Position numbers and translations under genes: made by a program. This document shows positions 1 to 4,495 of a stretch of 5,319 nucleotides of DNA, one piece after another; the stretch's first letter is position 1; every line of letters starts with the position of its first letter. The notes beneath the pieces are model-generated. The model searched no databases. It was not told the origin of the DNA and worked only from the letters and a program-made list of their open reading frames with translations. The stretch comes from Deltaproteobacteria bacterium (GTDB lineage: Bacteria; Desulfobacterota_E; Deferrimicrobia; Deferrimicrobiales; Deferrimicrobiaceae), in contig JAMDCN010000058.1 in assembly GCA_023489025.1 (NCBI GenBank), positions 1 to 5,319 of the forward strand, given 5' to 3'.

Positions 1-33
1 TTCGGGTGAAAAAGAGGTATTGCAGAGACGCTG

Positions 34-62
34 TTGACGGGAGAAACCCCTTGCAGTATGAT
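34..62 (+). promoter_or_regulatory. sigma70-type promoter of tRNA-Arg
   Basis: TTGACG at 34-39 matches the -35 consensus at 5 of 6 positions and TATGAT at 57-62 matches the -10 at 5 of 6. They are separated by exactly 17 bases. Transcription would begin near 69, about 10 bases before the mature tRNA, which is a normal 5' leader. The call rests on motif quality and spacing only. Confidence 0.75.
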
Positions 63-78
63 ACTTTCCCTCTCGGAC

Positions 79-155
79 GCGCCCTTAGCTCAGCTGGATA
101 GAGCACTTGACTACGAATCAAGTGGCCAGAGGTTCGAATCCTCTAGGGCGCGCCA
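79..155 (+). tRNA. tRNA-Arg (anticodon ACG)
   Basis: A complete cloverleaf with encoded CCA can be folded by eye. The acceptor GCGCCCT (79-85) pairs with AGGGCGC (145-151), followed by discriminator G152 and CCA 153-155. The D region has the usual TAGCTCAGCTGGATAGAGC pattern. The anticodon stem CTTGA/TCAAG encloses the loop CTACGAA, giving anticodon ACG, read as arginine (CGN); A34 is normally deaminated to inosine by TadA in bacteria. The T arm contains GGTTCGAATCC. Length is 77 nt including CCA. It has its own promoter upstream and a hairpin terminator downstream, so it appears to be a single-gene transcription unit. tRNA 3' halves are classic integration sites, and the inverted partial copy at 2577-2620 shows this tRNA family has been used that way here. 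Confidence 0.97.
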
Positions 156-195
156 TTTCTCCCAAACTAATCGTATAGTTGTGCGGTGCCATTTT

Positions 196-218
196 GGCGC
201 ACCGGATGCGCCTTCTTT
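196..218 (+). terminator. intrinsic terminator after tRNA-Arg
   Basis: GGCGCA (196-201) and TGCGCC (207-212) form a perfect 6-bp GC-rich stem around the 5-base loop CCGGA. The T-rich run TTCTTT (213-218) follows directly. Position 41 bases past the tRNA CCA end fits termination of the tRNA transcript. An overlapping alternative stem using GGTGC at 185 is less regular and lacks an adjoining T-run. Confidence 0.65.
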
Positions 219-220
219 CC

Positions 221-239
221 GGTTGCGCGGGGGTTGCGG
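221..239 (+). repeat. paired GGTTGCG repeat, left copy (possible integrase arm sites)
   Basis: GGTTGCGC at 221-228 and GGTTGCGG at 232-239 lie 11 bases apart, one helical turn. The same 19-bp arrangement recurs on the minus strand at 2727-2709 with only two spacer differences. This copy sits on the 3' side of the intact tRNA-Arg, and the other sits on the 5' side of the tRNA-Arg 3' fragment. Tyrosine recombinases bind short direct repeats flanking the core site of attP, so these may be arm-type sites retained at element ends. No integrase is present to confirm this. Confidence 0.4.
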
Positions 240-272
240 ATTTTGCCGGGTGGCACGCCGAAATCTATTCCT

Positions 273-302
273 GTGACAAGAAGATCTTCCCACGGTTATT
301 CT
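273..302 (+). promoter_or_regulatory. putative promoter of fic copy 1 with spacer palindrome
   Basis: GTGACA (273-278) and TATTCT (297-302) resemble -35 and -10 boxes separated by 18 bases. The spacer contains the perfect 10-bp palindrome GAAGATCTTC (280-289), where a bound repressor would block RNA polymerase. The start point would lie near 309, leaving a leader of about 38 bases with a Shine-Dalgarno at 333-339. The -10 box is only moderate, so this is tentative. Confidence 0.4.
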
Positions 303-346
303 GTCCGAAATCGCTTGGCTGATGTTCAGGTCAGGGAGGTTGTCCT

Positions 347-1007
347 TTGAGTGGAACCATGAAGAAGGGGCGTCGCTATGAGGAGACGGGATTCGTCGAA
401 GGGCAGCACGAACCCGGATCGCGTCGTCGCGTTCTCCGGAATCTCCTTGGCATCAAGAGAAAACGCGAGATCGAACACGTCGAGTTACGAGAGCAGCTTC
501 GCGCGACAGAGGAGTTGATCGATACCTACGGTCTCGATCACCGTTTCACGTCGGACGATATTCGGCGGATTCACCGGATTTGGCTTGCCCCTGTCTACGC
601 ATGGGCCGGGGAGTATCGGAAGGTCAATATGACCAAGGACGGATTCACCTTTGCCGCTGCCGCTCAGATTCCACGCCTGATGGCGTCTTTCGAGAAAGAT
701 CTCTTGAAGAAGTACACCCCATGCCGGGGAAAAAGCACCGATGAGATCGCCTTCGCCCTCGCCGTCGTGCACACGGAATTGGTCCTTAATCCACCCGTTC
801 CGGGAAGGGAACGGACGGGTAGCGCGAATTCTGGCAACGCTGATGGGATTACAGGCCGGGCTGCCGGCACTGGATTTTTCAGGAATCAGGGGACGAAAGC
901 GAAAGGAATATTTCGCGGCTGTTCAGGCCGGGGTCGCGCGAGATTATCGCCCGATGAAGGAGTTCTTTACTTTCGTGATCCGGAAGACTTTGCGTAAACG
1001 TGTTTGA
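347..1007 (+). pseudogene. Fic/Doc-family protein, frameshifted before the catalytic motif
   Basis: Fic proteins usually transfer AMP from ATP to a hydroxyl side chain of a target protein. Starting at TTG 347, with GGGAGG at 334-339 well placed (ATG 359 is too far from it), the first frame codes for 147 residues. They include the GSRRRVLRNLLGIKRKRE segment (about 24-41), helices with RIHRIWL (74-80), and the substrate-binding flap around MTKDGFTFAAA (95-105). After HTELVL the frame must shift: one extra A at 788/789 puts the rest in another frame, which begins IHPFREGNGRVAR, the HxFx(D/E)GNGRxxR motif, and runs 72 codons to the TGA at 1005-1007. Without that base the protein would be about 219 residues, normal for a single-domain Fic protein. 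As written, translation reads on to about 997 as unrelated sequence and lacks the catalytic His. It could be a true mutation, a sequencing error, or less likely a recoding site. An N-terminal TGFVEG (14-19) also fits the inhibitory motif TxxxEG. Its 3' end overlaps the small minus-strand gene by 41 bases. Confidence 0.85.
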
Positions 1008-1170
1008 AGGCGGACGCGCCCTGTTTCCGGAGGATTTCGAGTTCCTCCTTGGGAAGATGAATCCCCTCGATGGCCGCAGATGAGGTCACCGTCGTGAGTA
1101 CCCAATACCGGCGCTCCGCCGGGTCCTTCAGGTAGGGGTTCGTTTGGGATAGGGGCGGCTTCTTCGACAT
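967..1170 (-). CDS. small SxxxEG protein, candidate Fic inhibitor (antitoxin)
   Basis: A 67-residue protein starting MSKKPPLSQTNPYLKD. A start at 1176 would add two residues, but the -10 box abuts that codon. The central segment TSSAAIEGI contains S-A-A-I-E-G, the (S/T)xxxE(G/N) signature of helices that block the ATP site of Fic enzymes. In class I systems such as VbhA/VbhT this helix lies in a separate small antitoxin. The charged stretch PKEELEILRK follows, then a basic tail. The reading frame is independently supported by a second copy at 4386-4484 that keeps 21 of 33 residues. The gene lies downstream of the AbiEi-like gene on the same strand (72 bases apart) and converges on fic copy 1, overlapping it by 41 bases. 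No Shine-Dalgarno is visible at either start. Inhibition of Fic copy 1 or of the second Fic protein is inferred from motif and location. The alternative is an accessory regulator cotranscribed with the AbiEi-like gene. Confidence 0.65.
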   Translation of the reverse strand: MSKKPPLSQTNPYLKDPAERRYWVLTTVTSSAAIEGIHLPKEELEILRKQGASAFKHVYAKSSGSRK

Positions 1171-1176
1171 TTTCAT

Positions 1177-1185
1177 AGTATACCA
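1177..1185 (-). promoter_or_regulatory. extended -10 promoter for the small SxxxEG gene
   Basis: On the minus strand TGGTATACT is a TGn-extended -10 (TATACT, 5 of 6). With a standard six-base discriminator the first transcribed base falls on the A of the ATG at 1170, which would make a leaderless mRNA. This agrees with the lack of a Shine-Dalgarno. No good -35 is seen, as is common for extended -10 promoters. Confidence 0.4.
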
Positions 1186-1242
1186 CGTGCTATTCCTTAT
1201 TCTGACGAGAGGATTCGGATCGCAATCCCTTCAAGCATGTAA

Positions 1243-2115
1243 TTATTCGGCTTCCAAAACTGACGGTTGCGCGCGCGCCGTCCCGCTTCCCCGCCCAACA
1301 CCGAGGAGATTCTCCTGGATCATCCACCGGCTGTTGCATGGACCGCGCCGGAGACCCGTCGGGTCGAGGACGCGGTATCCCTTGATCGGGACCGCTTGCA
1401 GCTCCTTGAGCCGTGACGGCTTCACTCCTTGACGTTCGAGAACCCAACCGAGCCGCTTGGCTGTTGCGGCATCGAGCTTCAGCGCATAACCGATGATCCG
1501 TTCCAGGTCGAGCTTGGGCTTTCGCATCTCGAAAGCGTAGAGCACCTCGGAAAAATCACCGAAGTATTCCGGTGCCGTCAGGCCATCGATGAGCGTCCGC
1601 TCCGGGTCGGTGATCTTTATCCGAGTTTCTTCGACCCAGACTTCCTCGATGCCGAAGAATCGCTCCGGCTTGACCTGAACGAATCGGAAGATCGTGTTGC
1701 CCACCGGATATCCCGGCTCCGCGAGCTTCTTCTTTCCCCTCGTGCGTGGTACTGAACGCGCAGGAGTCAGGACGAACATGTGACGTGGCGTCTGTTCGGT
1801 GAGTCCGTGGTAGTTCAACGCGGACCAATGGCTGATAGCCGCCGGTTGGACAAGTGCCATCGCGATCTCGAATTCATGGAGGGGCAGGCTGCCCGATATT
1901 GCTCCCGAAAGTGCATAGGTACCCCTTCGCAGACGGGCGATCCAGCCGGCCTTGGCGAGGTGATGCAGGGCCTGGCGGACGTATCCAGGCGAGATCCCGA
2001 GTGCGTCGGCGAGCCCCCTCGCACGTTCAGCCGTGAAGATCCGGTCTCCGACCCCCGCGAGCATGCGAGCGAGTTCGGTCCCCGCGGTGCTGTGTATGAG
2101 ATGTCCCGTTACCAT
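1243..2115 (-). CDS. AbiEi-family winged-helix regulator/antitoxin, orphan of AbiEii
   Basis: In AbiE systems (type IV toxin-antitoxin, phage abortive infection) AbiEi represses its promoter through an N-terminal winged helix and counteracts the nucleotidyltransferase toxin AbiEii. Read from ATG 2115, the 290-residue protein has an N-terminal helix-turn-helix (ARGLADALGISPGYVRQAL, then HLAKAGWIARLRRGTYAL). The family core follows: HWSALNYHGLTEQTPR, VLTPARSVPRTRG, the ITDPERTLIDGL segment, and a C-terminal PTGLRRGPCNSRWMIQENL. Length fits AbiEi homologues, apart from an extra tail of about 20 residues. A TTG at 2142 would give 299 residues, but a TATAAT box ends at that codon. ATG 2115 has no Shine-Dalgarno, yet an eight-codon frame opening at ATG 2135 stops at 2109, overlapping it. 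No AbiEii gene is present; the downstream neighbour is the SxxxEG gene. A fragment of a homologous gene lies at 4304-4385. Confidence 0.85.
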   Translation of the reverse strand: MVTGHLIHSTAGTELARMLAGVGDRIFTAERARGLADALGISPGYVRQALHHLAKAGWIARLRRGTYALSGAISGSLPLHEFEIAMALVQPAAISHWSALNYHGLTEQTPRHMFVLTPARSVPRTRGKKKLAEPGYPVGNTIFRFVQVKPERFFGIEEVWVEETRIKITDPERTLIDGLTAPEYFGDFSEVLYAFEMRKPKLDLERIIGYALKLDAATAKRLGWVLERQGVKPSRLKELQAVPIKGYRVLDPTGLRRGPCNSRWMIQENLLGVGRGSGTARAQPSVLEAE

Positions 2116-2141
2116 AGTTCGGCATAATCGAACATATGCCA

Positions 2142-2154
2142 ATTATAGTCTATA
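2142..2154 (-). promoter_or_regulatory. -10 box of abiEi-like gene overlapped by palindromic operator
   Basis: Read on the minus strand, 2147-2142 is a perfect TATAAT. The -35 region (near 2165-2170, TTTTCT-like) is poor. Overlapping the box, 2144-2154 reads TATAG-T-CTATA, a perfect palindrome around one central base. A dimer bound there would occlude RNA polymerase, as expected for autoregulation by an AbiEi-type winged-helix protein. The regulator's identity is inferred. Confidence 0.5.
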
Positions 2155-2172
2155 GGATATGTTTAGAAAAAT

Positions 2173-2220
2173 TATCGCGATAGTTCTACAATATTAGACT
2201 TATGCTATTAATTGTCTAAT
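2173..2220. promoter_or_regulatory. AT-rich region with further palindromes upstream of abiEi-like gene
   Basis: This stretch is clearly AT-richer than its surroundings. It holds the perfect palindrome TATCGCGATA (2173-2182) and an inverted repeat ATTAGAC (2193-2199) / GTCTAAT (2214-2220) with a 14-base gap. The half-sites share an AGAC/GTCT core with the operator at 2144-2154. Several related sites upstream of one promoter suggest cooperative repressor binding. A lost divergent promoter is another possibility, since an insertion-sequence remnant now occupies the far side. Confidence 0.35.
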
Positions 2221-2240
2221 CTACATCGTGGCGGGTATGG

Positions 2241-2300
2241 CTAAATCCTGCGACGAAGCGCTTCCTTGATCTTGCGCACGGGGATTCTCCTTCGGGGCAT
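2241..2300 (-). pseudogene. istA: istA N-terminal remnant (IS21-family transposase)
   Basis: ATG 2300 follows an excellent Shine-Dalgarno (GGAGGAGG, 2314-2307, six bases away) and encodes MPRRRIPVRKIKEALRRRI before a TAG at 2243-2241. IstA proteins commonly begin with a short basic segment followed by MRKIKEVLRLK-type sequence leading into a helix-turn-helix. Here agreement ends after KEALR, so the deletion joint lies near 2255. The DDE catalytic domain is absent, so the remnant cannot transpose. The family call rests on this short match plus the repeat-rich upstream region. Confidence 0.55.
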
Positions 2301-2533
2301 CCAGAACCTCCTCCACGATGTGTGGGAAGGTCCAAGGATACCCCCCGGTGGAATACCCCGGCGTCGAAAAAGCTCCTTCGGGGAAGATCAGTCCGGAACG
2401 GTCCGGATCAATTCCGACACACTTGGGAAAAGTGGCCGGAATCGGCTCGGAACGCCGGCCGAATTCCCCTCGGAATGGTGGCCGGATTGCGTCGGAATAT
2501 GCATCGGAACGGCGTTTTCGTCCGTGAGATCCA
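2241..2533 (-). mobile_element. terminal fragment of an IS21-family insertion sequence
   Basis: Reading on the minus strand, the segment resembles the left end of an IS21-family element: a noncoding end crowded with TTCCG repeats, then the start of istA. On the plus strand CGGAA occurs at 2394, 2437, 2448, 2471, 2493 and 2505, and CGGAT at 2404 and 2483. Most neighbouring copies are 10-12 bases apart, so they face the same side of the helix, like the multiple terminal repeats bound by IstA. The outer tip may be the CA at 2532-2533 (TG on the minus strand), but no partner end or target duplication exists in the window. Only the first 19 codons of istA remain, and istB and the other terminus are gone. 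Confidence 0.55.
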
Positions 2534-2576
2534 CCTCGATGGGGATTTCGGAGGCGGTTCGAATTCTTTCGGATGG

Positions 2577-2620
2577 GGCGCGCCATAGAGGATTCGAACC
2601 TCTGGACACTTGATTCGTAG
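2577..2620 (-). other. inverted 3' half of tRNA-Arg(ACG), attachment-site remnant
   Basis: On the minus strand this segment reproduces tRNA-Arg from the first base of the anticodon loop (CTACGAA) through the T arm to GGCGCGCC. It aligns with 112-155 at all but two positions plus the end: a G-to-T in the variable region and one in the 3' acceptor strand. The 5' half of the tRNA is absent and replaced by AT-rich sequence. The abrupt start at the anticodon loop is the usual crossover point for tRNA-integrating tyrosine recombinases, so this is best read as the displaced 3' fragment (attR type) left by an integrative element. The body of that element would extend rightward from 2621. Confidence 0.8.
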
Positions 2621-2699
2621 GTGGACAAAGATATAAAAAAATAATAAAATATTTCGAATAGTTACCTATCCAGAACCTACCCTGAACACGCCATGATTT

Positions 2700-2727
2700 C
2701 CGCAACCGCCGCAACCCAAGCGCAACC
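2700..2727 (-). repeat. triple GGTTGCG repeat, right copy (possible integrase arm sites)
   Basis: On the minus strand GGTTGCGC (2727-2720), GGTTGCGG (2716-2709) and GGTTGCGG (2707-2700) are direct repeats spaced 11 and 9 bases. The first pair matches 221-239 at 17 of 19 bases. Between them and the tRNA fragment are an AT-rich block (2628-2655), possibly bendable DNA, and the tandem ACCTATCC/ACCTACCC (2664-2682, 11-base period). The order repeats, AT-rich DNA, core fits one arm of an attP site. Confidence 0.4.
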
Positions 2728-2771
2728 AGATTTACACCTTCTTTCTGTCTGCTCCCTCCTCCCTCCGTTAA

Positions 2772-2855
2772 ATGTCAACTTGACATAAATTGACATTTGA
2801 CGGATCATATGACCATCGAAACGTCAATTTGACGTATATTGACATTTCGTTGACA
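2772..2855 (+). promoter_or_regulatory. TTGACA half-site operator array upstream of the intact fic gene
   Basis: Two perfect 15-bp palindromes, ATGTCAA-C-TTGACAT (2772-2786) and ACGTCAA-T-TTGACGT (2821-2835), are 49 bases apart. Each is followed at the same offset (18 bases from its start) by another TTGACA (2790-2795, 2839-2844), and then by a further TTGAC(A/G) (2797-2802, 2850-2855). The outer bases of the palindromes change in pairs (T/A to C/G), so dyad symmetry has been preserved. TTGACA also resembles a -35 box, but no matching -10 at 16-18 bases was found, which argues for regulator binding. The array ends 47 bases before the fic start. The regulator could be the winged-helix tail of the Fic protein or an unlinked factor. 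Confidence 0.6.
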
Positions 2856-2901
2856 TATAGAGAACCGCGCCATCACCCTTTGGAATCTGTTGAGGTGAGA
2901 T

Positions 2902-4233
2902 GTGAAACTTCCCGAGCCCGCACCCGACTGGCGCGAAGTCCTCGCCCGAAATCCCGAAAAACTGCTTCCCCTGTTGACCTCCCGGGAAGCGCGGCGTTGC
3001 GTCGAAAAGGCCAATCTCGATTATCTTCATTGGGAAAAGGCCAAGTACCTGAACGTTCCCGCGTCGATCTCCCCGGAGGAACTTTGGTGCCTGGTCAAAT
3101 TATCCCGCATGCCGAACATCAAATCGATTCCGCTCCTTGATACCCAAAGGAGGCCATTCGGATACTGGCTCCCCGACCCGGTGCTCAAAGAACTGCACTT
3201 TATCGACCAGAACGCCGGCGGCAGCATCCTCGTGGACAACCCGGGACTCTCCTCCGAGGCCAGAGAACGTTACCTGATCAGTTCCCTGATGGAGGAGGCG
3301 ATCGCCTCCAGCCAGATCGAAGGGGCGGCGACCACAAGGAAGGTGGCCAAGGAAATGTTGCGCGAGGGACGGCCACCGAAGAACAAAGCGGAAAAGATGA
3401 TTTTGAACAACTATCACACGATCCGGAAGATCAAGTCATTCCTTGGCCAACCCCTCTCGATAGAAATCATCCATGCACTCCATGGATCGTTGACAGAAGG
3501 AACATTGGACGATCCATCCGCGGCAGGTCGATTCCGGACCGGGAAGGATTCAATCATCGTGGTGGACGAAAGCGACGGACAAACATTGCATGTGCCACCG
3601 CCAGCTCGGGAACTTCCCCAACGGATGGAAAAGTTCCTGGCATTTGCCAACGACAAGGGCACCGAGCCGTTCATGCATCCGGTGGTCCGGGCCATCCTGC
3701 TCCACTTCTGGCTCGCCTATGAACATCCGTATGTGGATGGCAACGGGAGAACCGCCAGAGCGATCTTCTACTGGTACATGTTGGCGCATGACTACTGGCT
3801 GTTCGAGTACCTCAGCGTTTCGAGAATCATATTGAAATCGGTCAGGCAGTACGGGAGGGCGTATTTATACGCCGAGCACGAAGACCGCGACGCCACCTAT
3901 TTCCTTGTCTACCATTTGAAGGCGATCCACTTGGCCTTGGAGGAATTGCACCACTATCTGGCCCGCAAACAGAAAGAGATGCAGAAAGCGACCACGCTGC
4001 TACGAAAAATCCCCGACCTGAATTATCGACAGCTGGCCCTTCTCCAACACGCTCTGAAACATCCGGACGCGGCATATGCCATCGAATCCCACAAGAATTC
4101 CCACAATATCGTCCGGGCCACCGCCAGAGCGGATTTATTCGCTCTTGTCGAGCGAGGATATTTGACCGGGGGGAAACAAGGCAGGCGATATTATTTTCGA
4201 GCCGTGTCAGATATTGCGGAAAAACTGATCTGA
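2902..4233 (+). CDS. Fic-family protein adenylyltransferase with inhibitory motif and C-terminal winged helix
   Basis: A 443-residue Fic protein, intact from GTG 2902 with GAGGTGA at 2892-2898 as ribosome site. N-terminal residues 1-110 are typical of long Fic proteins and contain FGYWLPDPV (86-94). ASSQIEG at 135-141 carries the S136-xxx-E140-G141 inhibitory motif, whose glutamate blocks ATP gamma-phosphate placement in class II enzymes. GRFRTG (209-214) and the LHVPPP region (229-234) form the flap that docks the target. The catalytic loop HPYVDGNGRTAR (275-286) matches HxFx(D/E)GNGRxxR, with Tyr replacing Phe at the third position and His275 as catalytic base. A helical segment (335-372) leads to a winged-helix-like domain (about 375-436). 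The predicted activity is AMP transfer to itself or a protein partner in the cytoplasm, kept low by the cis-acting helix; targets cannot be read from sequence. It differs in type from the broken Fic at 347-1007. Upstream is the TTGACA array; downstream are remnants of an AbiEi/SxxxEG pair. Confidence 0.92.
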   Translation: MKLPEPAPDWREVLARNPEKLLPLLTSREARRCVEKANLDYLHWEKAKYLNVPASISPEELWCLVKLSRMPNIKSIPLLDTQRRPFGYWLPDPVLKELHFIDQNAGGSILVDNPGLSSEARERYLISSLMEEAIASSQIEGAATTRKVAKEMLREGRPPKNKAEKMILNNYHTIRKIKSFLGQPLSIEIIHALHGSLTEGTLDDPSAAGRFRTGKDSIIVVDESDGQTLHVPPPARELPQRMEKFLAFANDKGTEPFMHPVVRAILLHFWLAYEHPYVDGNGRTARAIFYWYMLAHDYWLFEYLSVSRIILKSVRQYGRAYLYAEHEDRDATYFLVYHLKAIHLALEELHHYLARKQKEMQKATTLLRKIPDLNYRQLALLQHALKHPDAAYAIESHKNSHNIVRATARADLFALVERGYLTGGKQGRRYYFRAVSDIAEKLI

Positions 4234-4303
4234 CGCTGTGGCGCTCCGGCCGGCTGCGCATGTTGCGCCGGGCACCTGGGACGGTTCGACGAGGCGTTCG
4301 AAG

Positions 4304-4385
4304 CCGCGTTGAGCTACCACGGCCTTACGGAGCAGACGCCCCGTTCATGTGTTCATCCTGACCCCAGCGCGGTCGGTACCGCGCC
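4304..4385 (+). pseudogene. fragment of a second abiEi-like gene
   Basis: The DNA from CCGCGTTGA at 4304 onward aligns with the interior of the abiEi-like gene on the other strand (its region near 1820-1740). In one frame it reads LSYHGLTEQTPR, matching LNYHGLTEQTPR of the intact copy. After one extra base near 4342-4349, the next frame reads FILTPARSVPRRG, matching FVLTPARSVPRTRG. Both ends of the gene are missing, including the winged helix and the C-terminal half. The fragment joins directly to an SxxxEG gene fragment. It cannot encode a working protein. It differs from the intact copy at many third positions, so it is a diverged homologue and not a recent duplication. Confidence 0.85.
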
Positions 4386-4484
4386 GCGGCCATCGAGGGG
4401 ATTCATCTTTCCAAAGAAGACCTCGAAATCTTCCGGAATGAGCCAAGCCCTGCCTTCAAGCTCGTTTTCGGGAAGACCTCCGGG
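4386..4484 (+). pseudogene. fragment of a second SxxxEG small-protein gene
   Basis: Starting at 4386, the frame reads AAIEGIHLSKEDLEIFR and continues PAFKLVFGKTSG, matching 21 of 33 residues of the small protein at 967-1170. The first 24 bases (4386-4409) are identical to 1054-1077 on the opposite strand. The N-terminal half, including the Ser of SxxxEG, is missing, and the frame runs without a stop into antisense mscS sequence. The junction with the abiEi fragment shares GCGGC, a possible microhomology at a deletion of roughly 660 bp relative to the intact locus. The fragment shows the same gene order (abiEi-like, then SxxxEG) as the intact pair. Confidence 0.85.
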
Positions 4485-4495
4485 GAGGCGGAACA

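Noticed and set aside
34..276. Plus-strand frame of 80 codons across tRNA-Arg
   Set aside because: It translates the tRNA and its flanks, a familiar spurious frame over tRNA genes.
1429..1755. Open plus-strand frame of 108 codons
   Set aside because: It is antisense to the well-supported abiEi-like gene, with no domain signature and no ribosome site.
79..2620. Intact tRNA and its fragment as direct attL/attR ends of one element
   Set aside because: The two copies are in opposite orientation and differ in sequence, so a single unrearranged integration cannot account for them.
2221..2628. Long minus-strand frame of 135 codons spanning the tRNA fragment and IS end
   Set aside because: It runs through tRNA-derived and TTCCG-repeat sequence; the apparent protein pattern is translated tRNA and repeats.
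2780..2861. TTGACA motifs as ordinary -35 boxes
   Set aside because: No acceptable -10 lies 16-18 bases downstream of any of them. TATAGA at 2856-2861 is 21 bases from the nearest usable TTGACG, so symmetric operators explain them better.
4246..4275. GC-rich hairpin after the intact fic gene as a terminator
   Set aside because: CCGGC/GCCGG and GCGCA/TGCGC can pair in competing ways, but no T-run follows, so termination is not supported.
4240..4303. Possible TPR-like scrap (reading GHLGRFDEAFEA)
   Set aside because: It is too short and lies at a recombination joint; similarity by eye is not enough to call a gene.
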